Positions 41,264 to 50,753 of a stretch of 64,000 nt of DNA are shown one piece after another. Source of the DNA: Ferruginibacter paludis (GTDB taxonomy: Bacteria > Bacteroidota > Bacteroidia > Chitinophagales > Chitinophagaceae); assembly GCF_030409685.1 (NCBI RefSeq), contig NZ_JAUFQJ010000007.1, positions 1 to 64,000 on the forward strand. The letters run 5' to 3'. The position numbers and the translations under genes are program-made. Position 1 is the first letter of the stretch, and each line of letters starts with the position of its first letter. A model generated the notes under the pieces. That model had not been told where the DNA came from and did no database searches. It worked only from the letters and a program-made list of their open reading frames with translations.

Positions 41264-43789
41264 CTAGAAAGCAACTTTTAAACCCACAAATAAACCGCCT
41301 TTCCCGGCGTTGAGCTGACCGGGGGTAAGCCGCCAAAAATAGTCCAATGATATAAGGTGAAATATATTTTCGATTCCTACGCCGGTTTCCATGAATGGCT
41401 TATTACCCGTTATGGAAAACTGCGCATTGTTGTTGTAAGTCTTGTTGGCATTGGTCATACTGCCCAAGAATGCATTGAAAGAGAAACGTTCCCTTAAACC
41501 CATTTTATTTAAAAAAGGAATTTTATCAAACAACATTCCGCCTGTATACAAACGTGTGTGCAGGCCAGCGAACTGATCCGAAGCATATTCGTAAGGCAGC
41601 ATGGTGTTAAACAGGTAACGGCTGTCCATATGCGATTCGTTGCCACCCGGCACATCCAGTAATAAATACGGGGCAGTGCCAAAGGTTTTGCCCACATTTA
41701 ATTTATAGTAAAAGATGGCTTTGGGCGGCAGGCGTAACCGCTGTTCAAGCCCTGCATTTATTTTTTCATAAGCAAACTGCGCATTGCCGGCTTCTATACC
41801 ATAAATAAAATTTAAAGTAACTACCGGGTTGTAATTATCCAGCATTACGCGGTTATAATTGAACAATTTTGTCCGCTGATTTTTTGCAAACCTAAAGCCG
41901 ATGGCACCTTCTGCCACTGGCAACCTGCTACTGTTGATACTGTCTATCGGCCGGTCTGTAACCTTGTCAATTGGATGATAGGTAAAATGAAAAACGGGTA
42001 GCAATTCTTTGTATTCGAGGGATAATTTAGCTGTTATATTTTTGCTGATGTATTGCTCATGTTTTAAAGAAACAGATCGCATAAAAATATTTGTGGAGGG
42101 AACTTTTTTTCTTACGAGGGAAGTTAAGATGTTATCATCATCGGATTCATCATCCTTTTCAATCGGGTAGTTGTAGTCGATCGTGCCGGTTATGGAAGTT
42201 TTACTCCAACGCACCGGATTCCAGAGAAATTGTACTGCCAAGTGACTCTTTAGTTGCTTGTCCTTGGTGCCGTAGGCAAGGTAACCATTCACATTGATGT
42301 TTTTGCTGATGCCGGGTAAAGTCCAGAAACCGACTCTTGAACGCATACCTTCTGCTACACTTGAACTTATAATGGAAGTAAGCGGGCCAAACCTAAATTT
42401 ATTTTTCACATCCCAGTAGCCAAGTCCCAAAGCGGCTATCAGCCTGGTTTCATTTCTGTATGTTGAATTCTTTTGTAAAGAGTCGGCCATACGGTAAATA
42501 TTTTTTTCATGCCCGGACAAGGAATCGGAACGATTTTGCAGCCAGTAGGTGTCATCTTTTTCAAGCCCTAACGTTGCTTCCCGGTTCATTTTACTGATAA
42601 CACTATCGTTGTTTATCCCCATCTGAATATGATCAATTACCACCGTATTATTGGCTATTAAGCGCACGGCTTTTTTGTTCGTCTTTACCGGGATACCGAT
42701 CAAGGCAGCCCCTGTTTCAAAATCAACTACCGCACTGTAGTTAGAAGGCATGTAAACTGATTGCTTCGTGGCTGAGTCAAAACTTGCTGCATATTCCTGC
42801 GTGTAATGAATATCATGTATAAAATTGAGGTTAGCGCTTTTACTTAGGTGCATATCAATTTTACTGATGGAGTAACTGCTGTCGTTGATCCACAACGAAC
42901 CTGTAAAAGCCCTTTCAAATTGTTGCCTGGGTGCAAAATGAATACGGTATTGCTTTTTACCATTCAGCATACTGCTGTCGCTGAAATAAAAATTATAGTA
43001 ATCAAAAGCGGTATTGCTTAAAGGGCTTGCATAAGTCTGGCTGAATATGATCAGCCAGTTGTCGTATACGTTGAAGTTAAAATTAAATTTGTCCATCTTG
43101 CGCAATAAGTCATCCGTATGCAGGCCAAGCGTTTTTTTCGCCAGTATGTTTTCATTTTCAATCGCGGGTAAAATACTGTGGTATTTATTTGAGATGGTTT
43201 CTGAAAAATATACTGGCAGCTGTGTACTTTTTGCGTTGGCTGCATCCGTGCTGCGGTAAATATTGATGGCTAGGTTTTTTAATCCTTTATTATTCCGCTG
43301 CGCTGAATCTATGTTGTTTACCAGGAGTTCGTGCCTTTTGTACTAGCGGTAGCTATAGTTGCTGAACCTGTTGGGGTCATTGCCGGGTTTAGCGGCAATG
43401 ACTTTTTTCATAAACCGTTTACCGGGTTCTTGATCCATTGCATCTACCCTGATAATGACATCATCCAGCAGCGATACATGCTGCTTCAGCTGGAAGCTAA
43501 GTCCGGTCAATTGTGTTTTGTTTAAAGGAACCGTTAATTTTTCAAAACCTGCATGCGTCAGCTCAAGTGCGTTGGCCCACCTGGTAGCGGATATGGAAAA
43601 GCTGCCATTGGCATTGGTAATTGTGCCGCCGGTAACACCGGCAAGGGGCACCGTTACATTGGGTAAAGCCTTGTTGGCAGAATCCGTTACTCTACCTGAA
43701 ATGATAAAAGGCGTTTGGGCTTGTGTTGAACTAACACATAACAGCAGAAGCAGGCAGCCGGTAAAAAAATGATAGGTATAATGACGCAT
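41264..43789 (-). pseudogene. DUF5686/carboxypeptidase-regulatory outer-membrane protein with one in-frame TAG
   Basis: The gene reads in one frame from ATG 43789 to the stop at 41264 except for a TAG at 43343-43345. Before it: signal peptide and a carboxypeptidase-regulatory domain ('FIISGRVTDSANKALPNVTV'), ending 'RFSNYSYR'; after it: 'YKRHELLVNNIDSAQ', 'STQLPVYFSETISNKYHSIL', 'TDDLLRKMDKFNFNFNVYDN' and the barrel to 'GGLFVGLKVAF'. With the stop read through it gives about 841 residues, the normal DUF5686 length. A single base change (or sequence error) explains the break. Members are predicted outer-membrane barrels of unknown role. Confidence 0.82.
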
Positions 43790-44250
43790 GCAAAATATCA
43801 GCAGATGAGATAACGGAAAGTCTGCCTTGCTTGTTTTCCGGTTATAAGATGTTTTCTAGGGCAAATGGTTGGGTTAGTTAATGTTGTCCGGTATGATATT
43901 TTATGCACCAACGTTTTTTTGTTTGAGTAGTTTGAGCTCAAATTTGTGCAATGATATTCCTTAAACGGCCTTAAAGGCTGGCTTCACACAAAAATAACAT
44001 ACGCAGCTGTCTGCGTTAACAATTGCTTAATTCAACACAGGCCAACCATTTCTTTTAGGTTGCATCTCGTATAAGGCTGGATTGAAGCAATAATTTATCC
44101 GGCCTCCTTAAAAGAGGGATTTCTTGTAGGCGTGACTTAACAATTAGGCAACACTACTTGAATAGTTTTAAAAAATAAATGAGCCAGCCTGCAGACTAGC
44201 ATGCTGGTGAGTAAGGGATATTATCATTTTTTGGCAGTTCAACCTTCTAT
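43790..44250. other. Intergenic region without a supported gene
   Basis: 460 bp between the DUF5686 gene and DedA. No frame has both a start and recognisable protein text on either strand, and I see no tRNA. The only structure noted is the AT-rich run AGTTTTAAAAAATAAATGAG near 44162-44182, compatible with a promoter for the DedA gene. Confidence 0.4.
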
Positions 44251-44817
44251 TTGGAAAACATCATTCATCTGCTGGTGCAATACAAATATTTCATCCTGCT
44301 GCCATTGGCAATTGTGGAGGGACCTGTACTGGCCGTTATAGCTGGTTTGCTATGCTCACAGCATATCCTGAATCCTTTCTATTCTTACGCGATGATTGTG
44401 TTTGGAGATATAACCGGTGATTCCATTGTTTACATGTTAGGCAGACGGGGCAAATCACCGCGGCTGCGGAAAATCAGCCGATGGCTTGGTCTGACAGATA
44501 ATAAAATGGACAGGGCCAGGATTTTTTTTGAAAGTAATCCCAATAAGACGATTTCCTTATCTAAAATAATTCTGGGGGTAGGAGTAGCAGGTATCTATAT
44601 GGCAGGACATGCAAAAATTGCTTATAATAAATTCATTGGTATTTGCCTGATCACCTCTGCACTTCAGTACATCGTCTATATTGGCACCGGCTTTTTGTTT
44701 GGAGAGGCCTACAAACAAATCAGCCATTACCTGGATTACTTTGCAACCCTCACTATTCTCGGCGCTGTTGCAATTGCGCTCTTCTTTATTGTAAAAACAA
44801 AACTTAAAAAAATATGA
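44251..44817 (+). CDS. DedA-family membrane protein
   Basis: 188 residues starting at TTG 44251, since no ATG or GTG is in frame between an upstream TAA and this codon; the N-terminal text (ENIIHLLVQYKYFILLPLAI) looks complete. DedA marks: 'EGPVLAVIAGLLCSQHI', 'FGDITGDSIVYMLGRRGK' and 'SKIILGVGVAGIYMAG', with four to five TM helices. DedA proteins are membrane transporters of polyprenyl or phospholipid carriers. The stop overlaps the start of the glycosyltransferase by four bases (ATGA at 44814). Confidence 0.82.
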   Translation: MENIIHLLVQYKYFILLPLAIVEGPVLAVIAGLLCSQHILNPFYSYAMIVFGDITGDSIVYMLGRRGKSPRLRKISRWLGLTDNKMDRARIFFESNPNKTISLSKIILGVGVAGIYMAGHAKIAYNKFIGICLITSALQYIVYIGTGFLFGEAYKQISHYLDYFATLTILGAVAIALFFIVKTKLKKI

Positions 44818-46013
44818 GAATCCTTTTTGTTTCAGAAACCTATTACCCGCATTTAAATGGCGTGTATTATTTTGTATGCCGCATTGCGCCTTTGCTGCAA
44901 GAAAAAGGACATGAGGTTGCGGTAATTGCACCGTCGGAAGATATCCATTTCGCAAAAAAGAAAATAGATGGGATTGATGTATATGTGATGCCGTCACTGC
45001 CTTTATTGTTTTATCCCAAATTGCGTTTTCCCATTCCCTTCATGCTGCAGTCCAAAATAGAAAAAATCATCCATGATTTTAAGCCAGATGTAATACACTT
45101 GCAGGATCATTTCATTTTATCCAAAGCGGTAGTAGAGATCAATAAGAAACTAAATATTCCTGTGATTGGCACCAACCATTTTATGCCGGAAAATATTACC
45201 ACGTTATTTAAAAATAAAAGATTAAAAAATGTAGTAGAGCGTTTTTTATGGTCCAGGTTTTCCCAGGTTTTCAACCAGGTCTTGCTCGTAACTACGCCTA
45301 CAGAAACCGGCGCCAGACTGATACGGCCGCATTTAAAGACCAAAGTGATTCCCATTTCCAGTGGGATAAGCCTCGAAGAGTTCAACGCATCCGGACAAGG
45401 GGAAACCATCAGGAAAAAATATGGCTTGACGGATAAACCCATCCTTTTATACGTCGGCCGCATAGATCCCGAAAAACGCATTGAAGAAATACTGGAAGCC
45501 GTTGCCGTTGCTGTAAAGACAGTTGATTTTAGCTTTGTTGTGGTTGGAAATGGAGTTTGTAAAGATTCCCTGGAAGTAAGGTCAGTAGCGTTAAATCTGC
45601 AGGACAGGGTGATCTTCACCGGTTTTGTACCCAATGAAGATTTGCCGCTTTTCTACCGCATCAGCCGCTGTTTTATTATTGCCAGCAGGGCAGAACTGCT
45701 TAGTCTTGTAACCCTGCAGGCCATGGCCTCGGGCCTGCCCGTGATTGCAGTAAATGCTGGCGCCTTGCCGGAATTGGTGCGTGATAATGTAAATGGTTTT
45801 TTATTTGAAACAGGTGAACAGGAGGTAATTGTTCAATCCATTCAAAAAATATTTACAAACAAACAGTTGCATCAGGGGATGGTCGCAAGAAGTCTCGAAT
45901 TCAGTTTAGATCATGATATCATCAGAACCGTTTCATCTTTTGAAAAAGTGTATAATGGTTGTTTTACGCGTCGGATAATTACAAAAAATCTCGCGTATAG
46001 CGAGTCTTTATAA
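44814..46013 (+). CDS. GT4-family glycosyltransferase
   Basis: 399 residues: N-lobe 'FVSETYYPHLNGVYYFVCRI', 'KPDVIHLQDHFILSKAV', acceptor-side 'GTNHFMPENI', C-lobe 'PILLYVGRIDPEKRIEEILE', 'RVIFTGFVPNEDLPLFYR' and the EX7E-type donor site 'AELLSLVTLQAMASGLPVIA', where the second Glu is Gln. Resembles diacylglycerol or phosphatidyl-inositol glycosyltransferases. Coupled to DedA by overlap, so a membrane-lipid or carrier-linked sugar transfer is likely. Confidence 0.88.
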   Translation: MRILFVSETYYPHLNGVYYFVCRIAPLLQEKGHEVAVIAPSEDIHFAKKKIDGIDVYVMPSLPLLFYPKLRFPIPFMLQSKIEKIIHDFKPDVIHLQDHFILSKAVVEINKKLNIPVIGTNHFMPENITTLFKNKRLKNVVERFLWSRFSQVFNQVLLVTTPTETGARLIRPHLKTKVIPISSGISLEEFNASGQGETIRKKYGLTDKPILLYVGRIDPEKRIEEILEAVAVAVKTVDFSFVVVGNGVCKDSLEVRSVALNLQDRVIFTGFVPNEDLPLFYRISRCFIIASRAELLSLVTLQAMASGLPVIAVNAGALPELVRDNVNGFLFETGEQEVIVQSIQKIFTNKQLHQGMVARSLEFSLDHDIIRTVSSFEKVYNGCFTRRIITKNLAYSESL

Positions 46014-46160
46014 ATAGATACCTTGAAATACCTTGAAGGTGAACTTCTTTTTTTGTAATTGGGAAGTATAATGACGATTGAATTGTAGGTGTTCTGTTGT
46101 TTTTAAAGACACGTTGGTTGATTTTAACTATCGAGGTGCTTAAAGAAAACACACTGTGCT

Positions 46161-46765
46161 GCTTTTCCAAAAAAATACGAATATGGTAAGGGTAAATATA
46201 CTACCACCGTTTCTGTTTTCGGTAGCTGGAACAGTGGCAACCGTTTTGCCTATGTATATGGTGGTGACATAAACAATGATAATACATTCACGAATGACTT
46301 GCTCTACGTTCCGAAAAAAAGCGAAATAGATGTAATGCCGTTTGACACCTTAACCGACGTGAATGGAACAGTTCAAAGTGAAACTGCCCAACGTACCGCT
46401 TTTAAAAGTTTTATTGAACAGGATAAATATCTCAAGAGCCGCCGCGGTTATTACACAGAAAAATATGGAGCAGAGTCTCCCTGGTTCAGCCAGGTTGAAT
46501 TGCGGCTTCTGCAGGATTTTAATTTTAAAATAAACAGCAAGGTGGATACGTTGCAACTAAACCTGGACTTTATCAATATTGGTAATATGCTATGCAGCAA
46601 GTGGGGCGTACGAAAATATGCAAGCGCTTCGGGCTACTTCCAACCGATTTCCTACAGCAAATGGCAAATACCAGTTTGATCCTTCTTTAATGGAAACATT
46701 CATTGCCAGTCCTGACCTGCCATCCAGGATGGCAAATGCAGCTTGTATTAAGGTATATCTTTTAG
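46161..46765 (+). pseudogene. C-terminal remnant of Oar-like TonB-dependent receptor
   Basis: Reads 'KYEYGKGKYTTTVSVFGSWN', 'NRFAYVYGGDINNDNTFTND' and 'FIEQDKYLKSRRGYYTEKYG' in the first frame up to TGA at 46677, then 'NGKYQFDPSLMETFIASPDL' in a second frame and 'GWQMQLVLRYIF' in a third, ending at TAG 46763-46765. It is similar to residues 940-1010 of the complete receptor at 36908 ('FISSDKYLNSRRGKYAERNG'). At least two frameshifts and loss of the N-terminal 700 or more residues make it a dead paralogue. Confidence 0.8.
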
Positions 46766-47073
46766 GCAAGCCGGTTGAAGGCTTAAAAGTGTCGGTTCGC
46801 AAGTATGGGGTATCTATGAATGAGTTGTGAAGACAGCAAAAATTGCCGCTAAAAAAAGTAGCCTGGGTACTGTCCTTTTAGCTATAGACTTAAAACCAAA
46901 GAGACAACAATTTAATAACCGCGATTTAATGTTCCATAGAAAAGCAAGTGCTAACATTGCTGCGGTTTTTCATAGGACATTAGACTTGAAATCGGGGCTG
47001 GATATTTATCCTGGCCCTTTCTATTTTTGGAATGCAGTAATTGGCAGATCCTTTAAAGGTATGGGATAATTAT
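46766..47073. other. Intergenic region, no supported gene
   Basis: Behind the receptor remnant. The frame beginning at GTG 46827 (80 codons) is Lys-rich at its start but has no ribosome site and no family text, so I leave it uncalled. No repeats or hairpins of note. Confidence 0.4.
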
Positions 47074-47253
47074 TTAGGCTTCCTGCAATTGCACATCCGT
47101 TTTCTCAGCCTCGCTGGTGACAGCGTTAAAATTTGTAACTGCATTTTTAATGTCTTCTTCAGATATGATATCTGTCGCATTGGAAAAGTGTTCGCGGATT
47201 CTATTGTGGGTATTGATATCGGAGATAAAAACACTTGGTTGCTTGTTTGACAT
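47074..47253 (-). CDS. Small hypothetical protein, 59 residues
   Basis: ATG 47253 to TAA 47074-47076 reads MSNKQPSVFISDINTHNRIR, then EHFSNATDIISEEDIKNAVT, then NFNAVTSEAEKTDVQLQEA. Composition is balanced and protein-like, with two amphipathic helices and no membrane segment or signal. The amino-acid usage looks more like a real small protein than chance. No family recognised. Another small minus-strand frame (47282-47488) lies 28 bp upstream and could share its transcript. Confidence 0.55.
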   Translation of the reverse strand: MSNKQPSVFISDINTHNRIREHFSNATDIISEEDIKNAVTNFNAVTSEAEKTDVQLQEA

Positions 47254-47281
47254 GATTAAATATTTGAGCGGGCAAAATACA

Positions 47282-47488
47282 TCAAATCCCTGTCGCTTTC
47301 TTGTAGTTGGAAAAACTTAACATTGGAATGAGCAGTGCACGTGGTTGACAAGCCGTTGGAAATTTGAATGCAATTTTTTTACCTCTTTTATCAACTCCGC
47401 AGCGTTGTTTTCCTAACAAGATACCGTTCAAAAAACGCAATGCAGAAGTGTTGCCCCAAGAATCATATACGGCAATGATTTTGCTCAT
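47282..47488 (-). CDS. Hypothetical small protein, 68 residues (doubtful)
   Basis: ATG 47488 opens 'MSKIIAVYDSWGNTSALRFL' and continues with a basic stretch (GKQRCGVDKRGKKIAFKF) to the stop at 47282. No family, no signal peptide. It begins divergently from the pyruvate kinase gene (ATG 47542) and precedes the 59-residue frame. Could equally be a fragment of a lost gene. Confidence 0.3.
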   Translation of the reverse strand: MSKIIAVYDSWGNTSALRFLNGILLGKQRCGVDKRGKKIAFKFPTACQPRALLIPMLSFSNYKKATGI

Positions 47489-47541
47489 TTTTACAAATCT
47501 GCTGAACCTTTATTTTTATTTTTTTAATTCCATCTTGTATA

Positions 47542-49029
47542 ATGGCGCATTATTCCCTGAAATCAATAGGACAGCAATTGACAGCACTGGAAAACAAAAT
47601 GCTGGCGGAAACAGAAAAGCGACAAATGTTGTTCAGCGATATTCATCCCATGCAATTAGCTGCTGCAAAAAATCTCGTTAAATATTTATCGCTTCGAAGT
47701 GAAGATATCAGGGATCTCCAGGACGCCCTGCATACAAACGGCCTGTCTTCTTTGGCCAGTTCAGAAAGTCATATTCACCGGCAATTGCAGTCAATTTTAC
47801 AAAGATTGAATAAGCAATATGATAAAAATGAAATGGATGCCTGCACGTTTGAATTTAATCAGCGGGAAATGGCCCGAAAAAGTCGTATCCTGTTTGGCGA
47901 AAAGGCAGATACCCTGTCACCGTTTATCATGGTTACATTTGATGCATCTTTTGCTGATAACTACGCCCTCATTAAAAACCTGCTGCAGAATGGGATGAAT
48001 GTGGCACGCATTAATTGTGCGCATGATGACGAAGCCGTCTGGTCTAAGATGATCCAGCATTTAAAACGAGCCTGCCGGTATACCGGCCTTGCATGCAAGC
48101 TTTATATGGACCTGGCAGGGCCCAAAATAAGGACAAAGTTAATAGGCAAGGGAAAAGAAAAAGGAAAAGTAAAAGTAAAGGAGGGGGAAATAATCTGGCT
48201 GGCAGATAGCGTAAAAGGGTTCACCGAAAGCCAGGTAGTGATCAGCCCGAATGAGACAGGGATCGTTGCCAGGCTAAAAAAAGGAGAGCGGGTCTACATT
48301 GATGACGGCATGATAAAAGGTGTCATTGAATCTGTCAAAAGGAAGGTGGCGGCCATGCGTATTATCCGTATCTCATCCGGCAAACAGCAGATTAAATCCG
48401 GCAAGGGAATCAACTTTCCTGACTCTGCCCTTGTCATCCCGCCACTGACGGATTTCGACAGGGATTGCCTGCCATTTATCTGCGAACATGCAGATATGGT
48501 TGGTTATTCTTTTGTACGCTCAGCGTCAGATGTGCAGGGATTGCATCTGGATTTAAAAACTTTTTCCGGCCATCCGCCTTATGTGATAATAAAGATTGAA
48601 ACACCGGAAGCAGTTAAAAATTTGCCTGAATTGTTGTTAAGGGGCATGCGGGAAAAAGCCTTTGGAGTAATGATAGCCCGCGGTGACCTGGCTGTGGAAA
48701 TTGGTTTTGAACGCACAGGGGAAATACAGGAAGAAATATTGTGGATTTGCGAAGCGGCACATGCACCTGTAATATGGGCAACCCAAGTACTGGAAACGCT
48801 TAATAAAACCGGCATTGCTACCAGATCGGAAATCACCGATGCCGGGCATGCCGCAATGGCCGAGTGTGTGATGATCAATAAGGGAGATCATACCATCGAA
48901 GTAATAGAAACACTTAGCAATATCCTGCGCCGTACCGGAGGTCACCACATAAAGAAACGGTTTACATTTCGGCCGCTGAGCATTGCAGAAAACTTTATCC
49001 GCACATCAATTTCTATTGACGAAAAATAG
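47542..49029 (+). CDS. Atypical pyruvate kinase with N-terminal helical extension
   Basis: 495 residues. Residues 1-125 are a helical, Gln-rich extension without a known fold. The pyruvate kinase barrel follows: 'GMNVARINCAHDDEAVWSKM' (substrate loop), 'LYMDLAGPKIRTKLIG', a B domain (about 205-300), 'VIIKIETPEAVKNL' (catalytic Lys in IKIE), 'MIARGDLAVEIGFERTGEIQ' and 'PVIWATQVLETLNKTGIATR' . The usual C-terminal allosteric domain is missing; the protein stops about 60 residues after the barrel. It converts PEP and ADP to pyruvate and ATP, probably without effector control. Isolated gene. Confidence 0.87.
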   Translation: MAHYSLKSIGQQLTALENKMLAETEKRQMLFSDIHPMQLAAAKNLVKYLSLRSEDIRDLQDALHTNGLSSLASSESHIHRQLQSILQRLNKQYDKNEMDACTFEFNQREMARKSRILFGEKADTLSPFIMVTFDASFADNYALIKNLLQNGMNVARINCAHDDEAVWSKMIQHLKRACRYTGLACKLYMDLAGPKIRTKLIGKGKEKGKVKVKEGEIIWLADSVKGFTESQVVISPNETGIVARLKKGERVYIDDGMIKGVIESVKRKVAAMRIIRISSGKQQIKSGKGINFPDSALVIPPLTDFDRDCLPFICEHADMVGYSFVRSASDVQGLHLDLKTFSGHPPYVIIKIETPEAVKNLPELLLRGMREKAFGVMIARGDLAVEIGFERTGEIQEEILWICEAAHAPVIWATQVLETLNKTGIATRSEITDAGHAAMAECVMINKGDHTIEVIETLSNILRRTGGHHIKKRFTFRPLSIAENFIRTSISIDEK

Positions 49030-49300
49030 CCTTCTTCTACTATACATATACAAAAGCCATAACAAAATCAATGAATTAATATAAGCCTGTCATTGACTTT
49101 ATAGTATCGCTCAACATATAAACACCTTGCTGATAGTACCGGTTTAACAATAAAATAATGGCTGAATAATTGCCGTCAAAAATTGTAATGGTAGCTTTAA
49201 ATCCTGAAGTCAGTTTGAAGCTTTTGCAAATAGGGGCTTGTACAATGTTATCGTTTAACAATATTATTTGTTAACTGTATTTTTTTAACCGAAGTTAAAA

Positions 49301-50152
49301 ATGAATAAAATGGAACCGTTTATAAAATTGTTTGCACTCATCATTGGCTTTACTTTCTATACGAAGCCGCTTTCGCAGCCAAGCCAGTCAGGCAGTATCG
49401 ATACGACCCCAGCGGGAGAATTCTGCGGAATAAAAAACACCTCTTTTCAGCACGGGGAAGTGGTTACCATGAAGGTGTTTTACAACGCCCTGGGTATGTA
49501 TGTCGGTGCCGGCGAAGCTTCGTTTTCCGCAGCGCTTGAAAGGTTTAATGGCAAGCCCGTATACCATTGCGTGGGGGAAGGAAGTAATTATTCTCTCTTT
49601 GATAATTTTTTTAAGGTAAGGGATAAATATGAATCATATATAGATACGGCAACCATGTTGCCGGTAAAATTTGTACGCAATGTAGATGAAGGGGGGCATA
49701 AAATTTATAACAATGTAACATTTAACCAAAGCAGCAATACCGTGATCAGCACCAATGGTGTATTTACAACTACCAGTTGTATGCAGGATGTTGTTAGCTC
49801 CATGTATTATGCACGCAATATCAATTATGACAAGTACAAGGCAGGCGATAAAATACCCTTTGACATGTTCCTGGATGATGAAGTCTACCATTTGTTCCTG
49901 CGTTTCATGGGAAAGGAAACAATCAAAACCCAGTACGGAAAATTCCGGGCTATTAAGCTAAAACCTTTGCTGATAAAGGGAACATTGTTTGAAGGCGGAG
50001 AAAAAATGACTGCCTGGGTAAGTGACGATCCAAATCACCTGTTACTGAGAGTTGAAAGTCCGATAACGGTCGGCACAATTAAAGTTGATATGTTCGGATA
50101 TAAAAACCTTCGCTACCCATTAACATCGCTGATTAGTGTCAGGGGAATATAA
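49301..50152 (+). CDS. DUF3108-domain exported protein
   Basis: 283 residues with a signal peptide (about 1-25). The DUF3108 beta-rich core is seen in 'GEVVTMKVFYNALGMYVGAG', 'VYHCVGEGSNYSLFDNFFKV' (in parts), 'DKYESYIDTATMLPVKFVRN', and the ending 'VGTIKVDMFGYKNLRYPL'. It is predicted periplasmic; role unknown. 'FCGIKNTSFQHGE' at the start of the mature region is typical of the Bacteroidota subgroup. Confidence 0.8.
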   Translation: MNKMEPFIKLFALIIGFTFYTKPLSQPSQSGSIDTTPAGEFCGIKNTSFQHGEVVTMKVFYNALGMYVGAGEASFSAALERFNGKPVYHCVGEGSNYSLFDNFFKVRDKYESYIDTATMLPVKFVRNVDEGGHKIYNNVTFNQSSNTVISTNGVFTTTSCMQDVVSSMYYARNINYDKYKAGDKIPFDMFLDDEVYHLFLRFMGKETIKTQYGKFRAIKLKPLLIKGTLFEGGEKMTAWVSDDPNHLLLRVESPITVGTIKVDMFGYKNLRYPLTSLISVRGI

Positions 50153-50286
50153 TACTGCCTTTTCTGGTATTATTATGAAGGCAGATGAGTAGGGCTGCAG
50201 ATGCGGGACACCGGCAGAAAAACTGACCCAAAACCACAGCTTCCATCTTTCTTCGGGCAACACTATTTGCATAGTATCAGTGAATG

Positions 50287-50592
50287 CTAAGACTTATTCT
50301 TTGCCGCCTTCCCGGTTCCTTTTTTTGCCTTTGGTGCTGCCTTCTCAACAGCCTTTGTCGGCTTCTTTACGGACAAATGAACTTTTTTCACTGCGGGCAT
50401 TGTCTTTTTTTCAGGCGTGTCTTTAAATCCTGCAACCAGCAGTTTGGCTGCTTTTTTAATTCTTTTTTCAAATTTCTTTTCTCCAATCTGTTCCTTCAAT
50501 CCGGTTAGGGCTGTTTGCAACTGACCTGTAATGGCTTGCAAAGCAGCATTTCTGTTCATAGTAATTTTTTTGATGTTTTCTTTTGTTGGCAT
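50287..50592 (-). CDS. Histone H1-like basic protein
   Basis: 101 residues from ATG 50592 (MPTKENIKKITMNRNAALQ); the longer frame to 50622 adds only a hydrophobic-basic stub. The first 55 residues are helical with conserved 'ALQAITGQLQTALTGLKEQI' and 'KKFEKRIKKAAKLL'; the tail is Lys/Ala/Pro-rich (KKVHLSVKKPTKAVEKAAPK, AKKGTGKAAKNKS), as in bacterial histone H1-like proteins. A role in nucleoid packaging is inferred from composition. Confidence 0.7.
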   Translation of the reverse strand: MPTKENIKKITMNRNAALQAITGQLQTALTGLKEQIGEKKFEKRIKKAAKLLVAGFKDTPEKKTMPAVKKVHLSVKKPTKAVEKAAPKAKKGTGKAAKNKS

Positions 50593-50753
50593 TATTAATT
50601 TTTTTGTAAAATGATAACGCAAAATTAATATAAGAACATTGCTTTCAATATTAAGTTTTTATATGAGTATGATTTTGGCCTTATTTTAATTATCACAAAC
50701 ATGTATGCTTTTAATTACAGCCGGCAGAAGGCGTAGTCTTAAAAGAGGGCTTA

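Noticed and set aside
44162..44250. Possible N-terminal extension of the DedA protein
   Set aside because: The frame is closed by TAA at about 44212 and holds no ATG or GTG; the protein from TTG 44251 already looks complete.
46827..47069. 80-codon frame starting with GTG
   Set aside because: No ribosome site and no protein-like conservation visible; probably chance.
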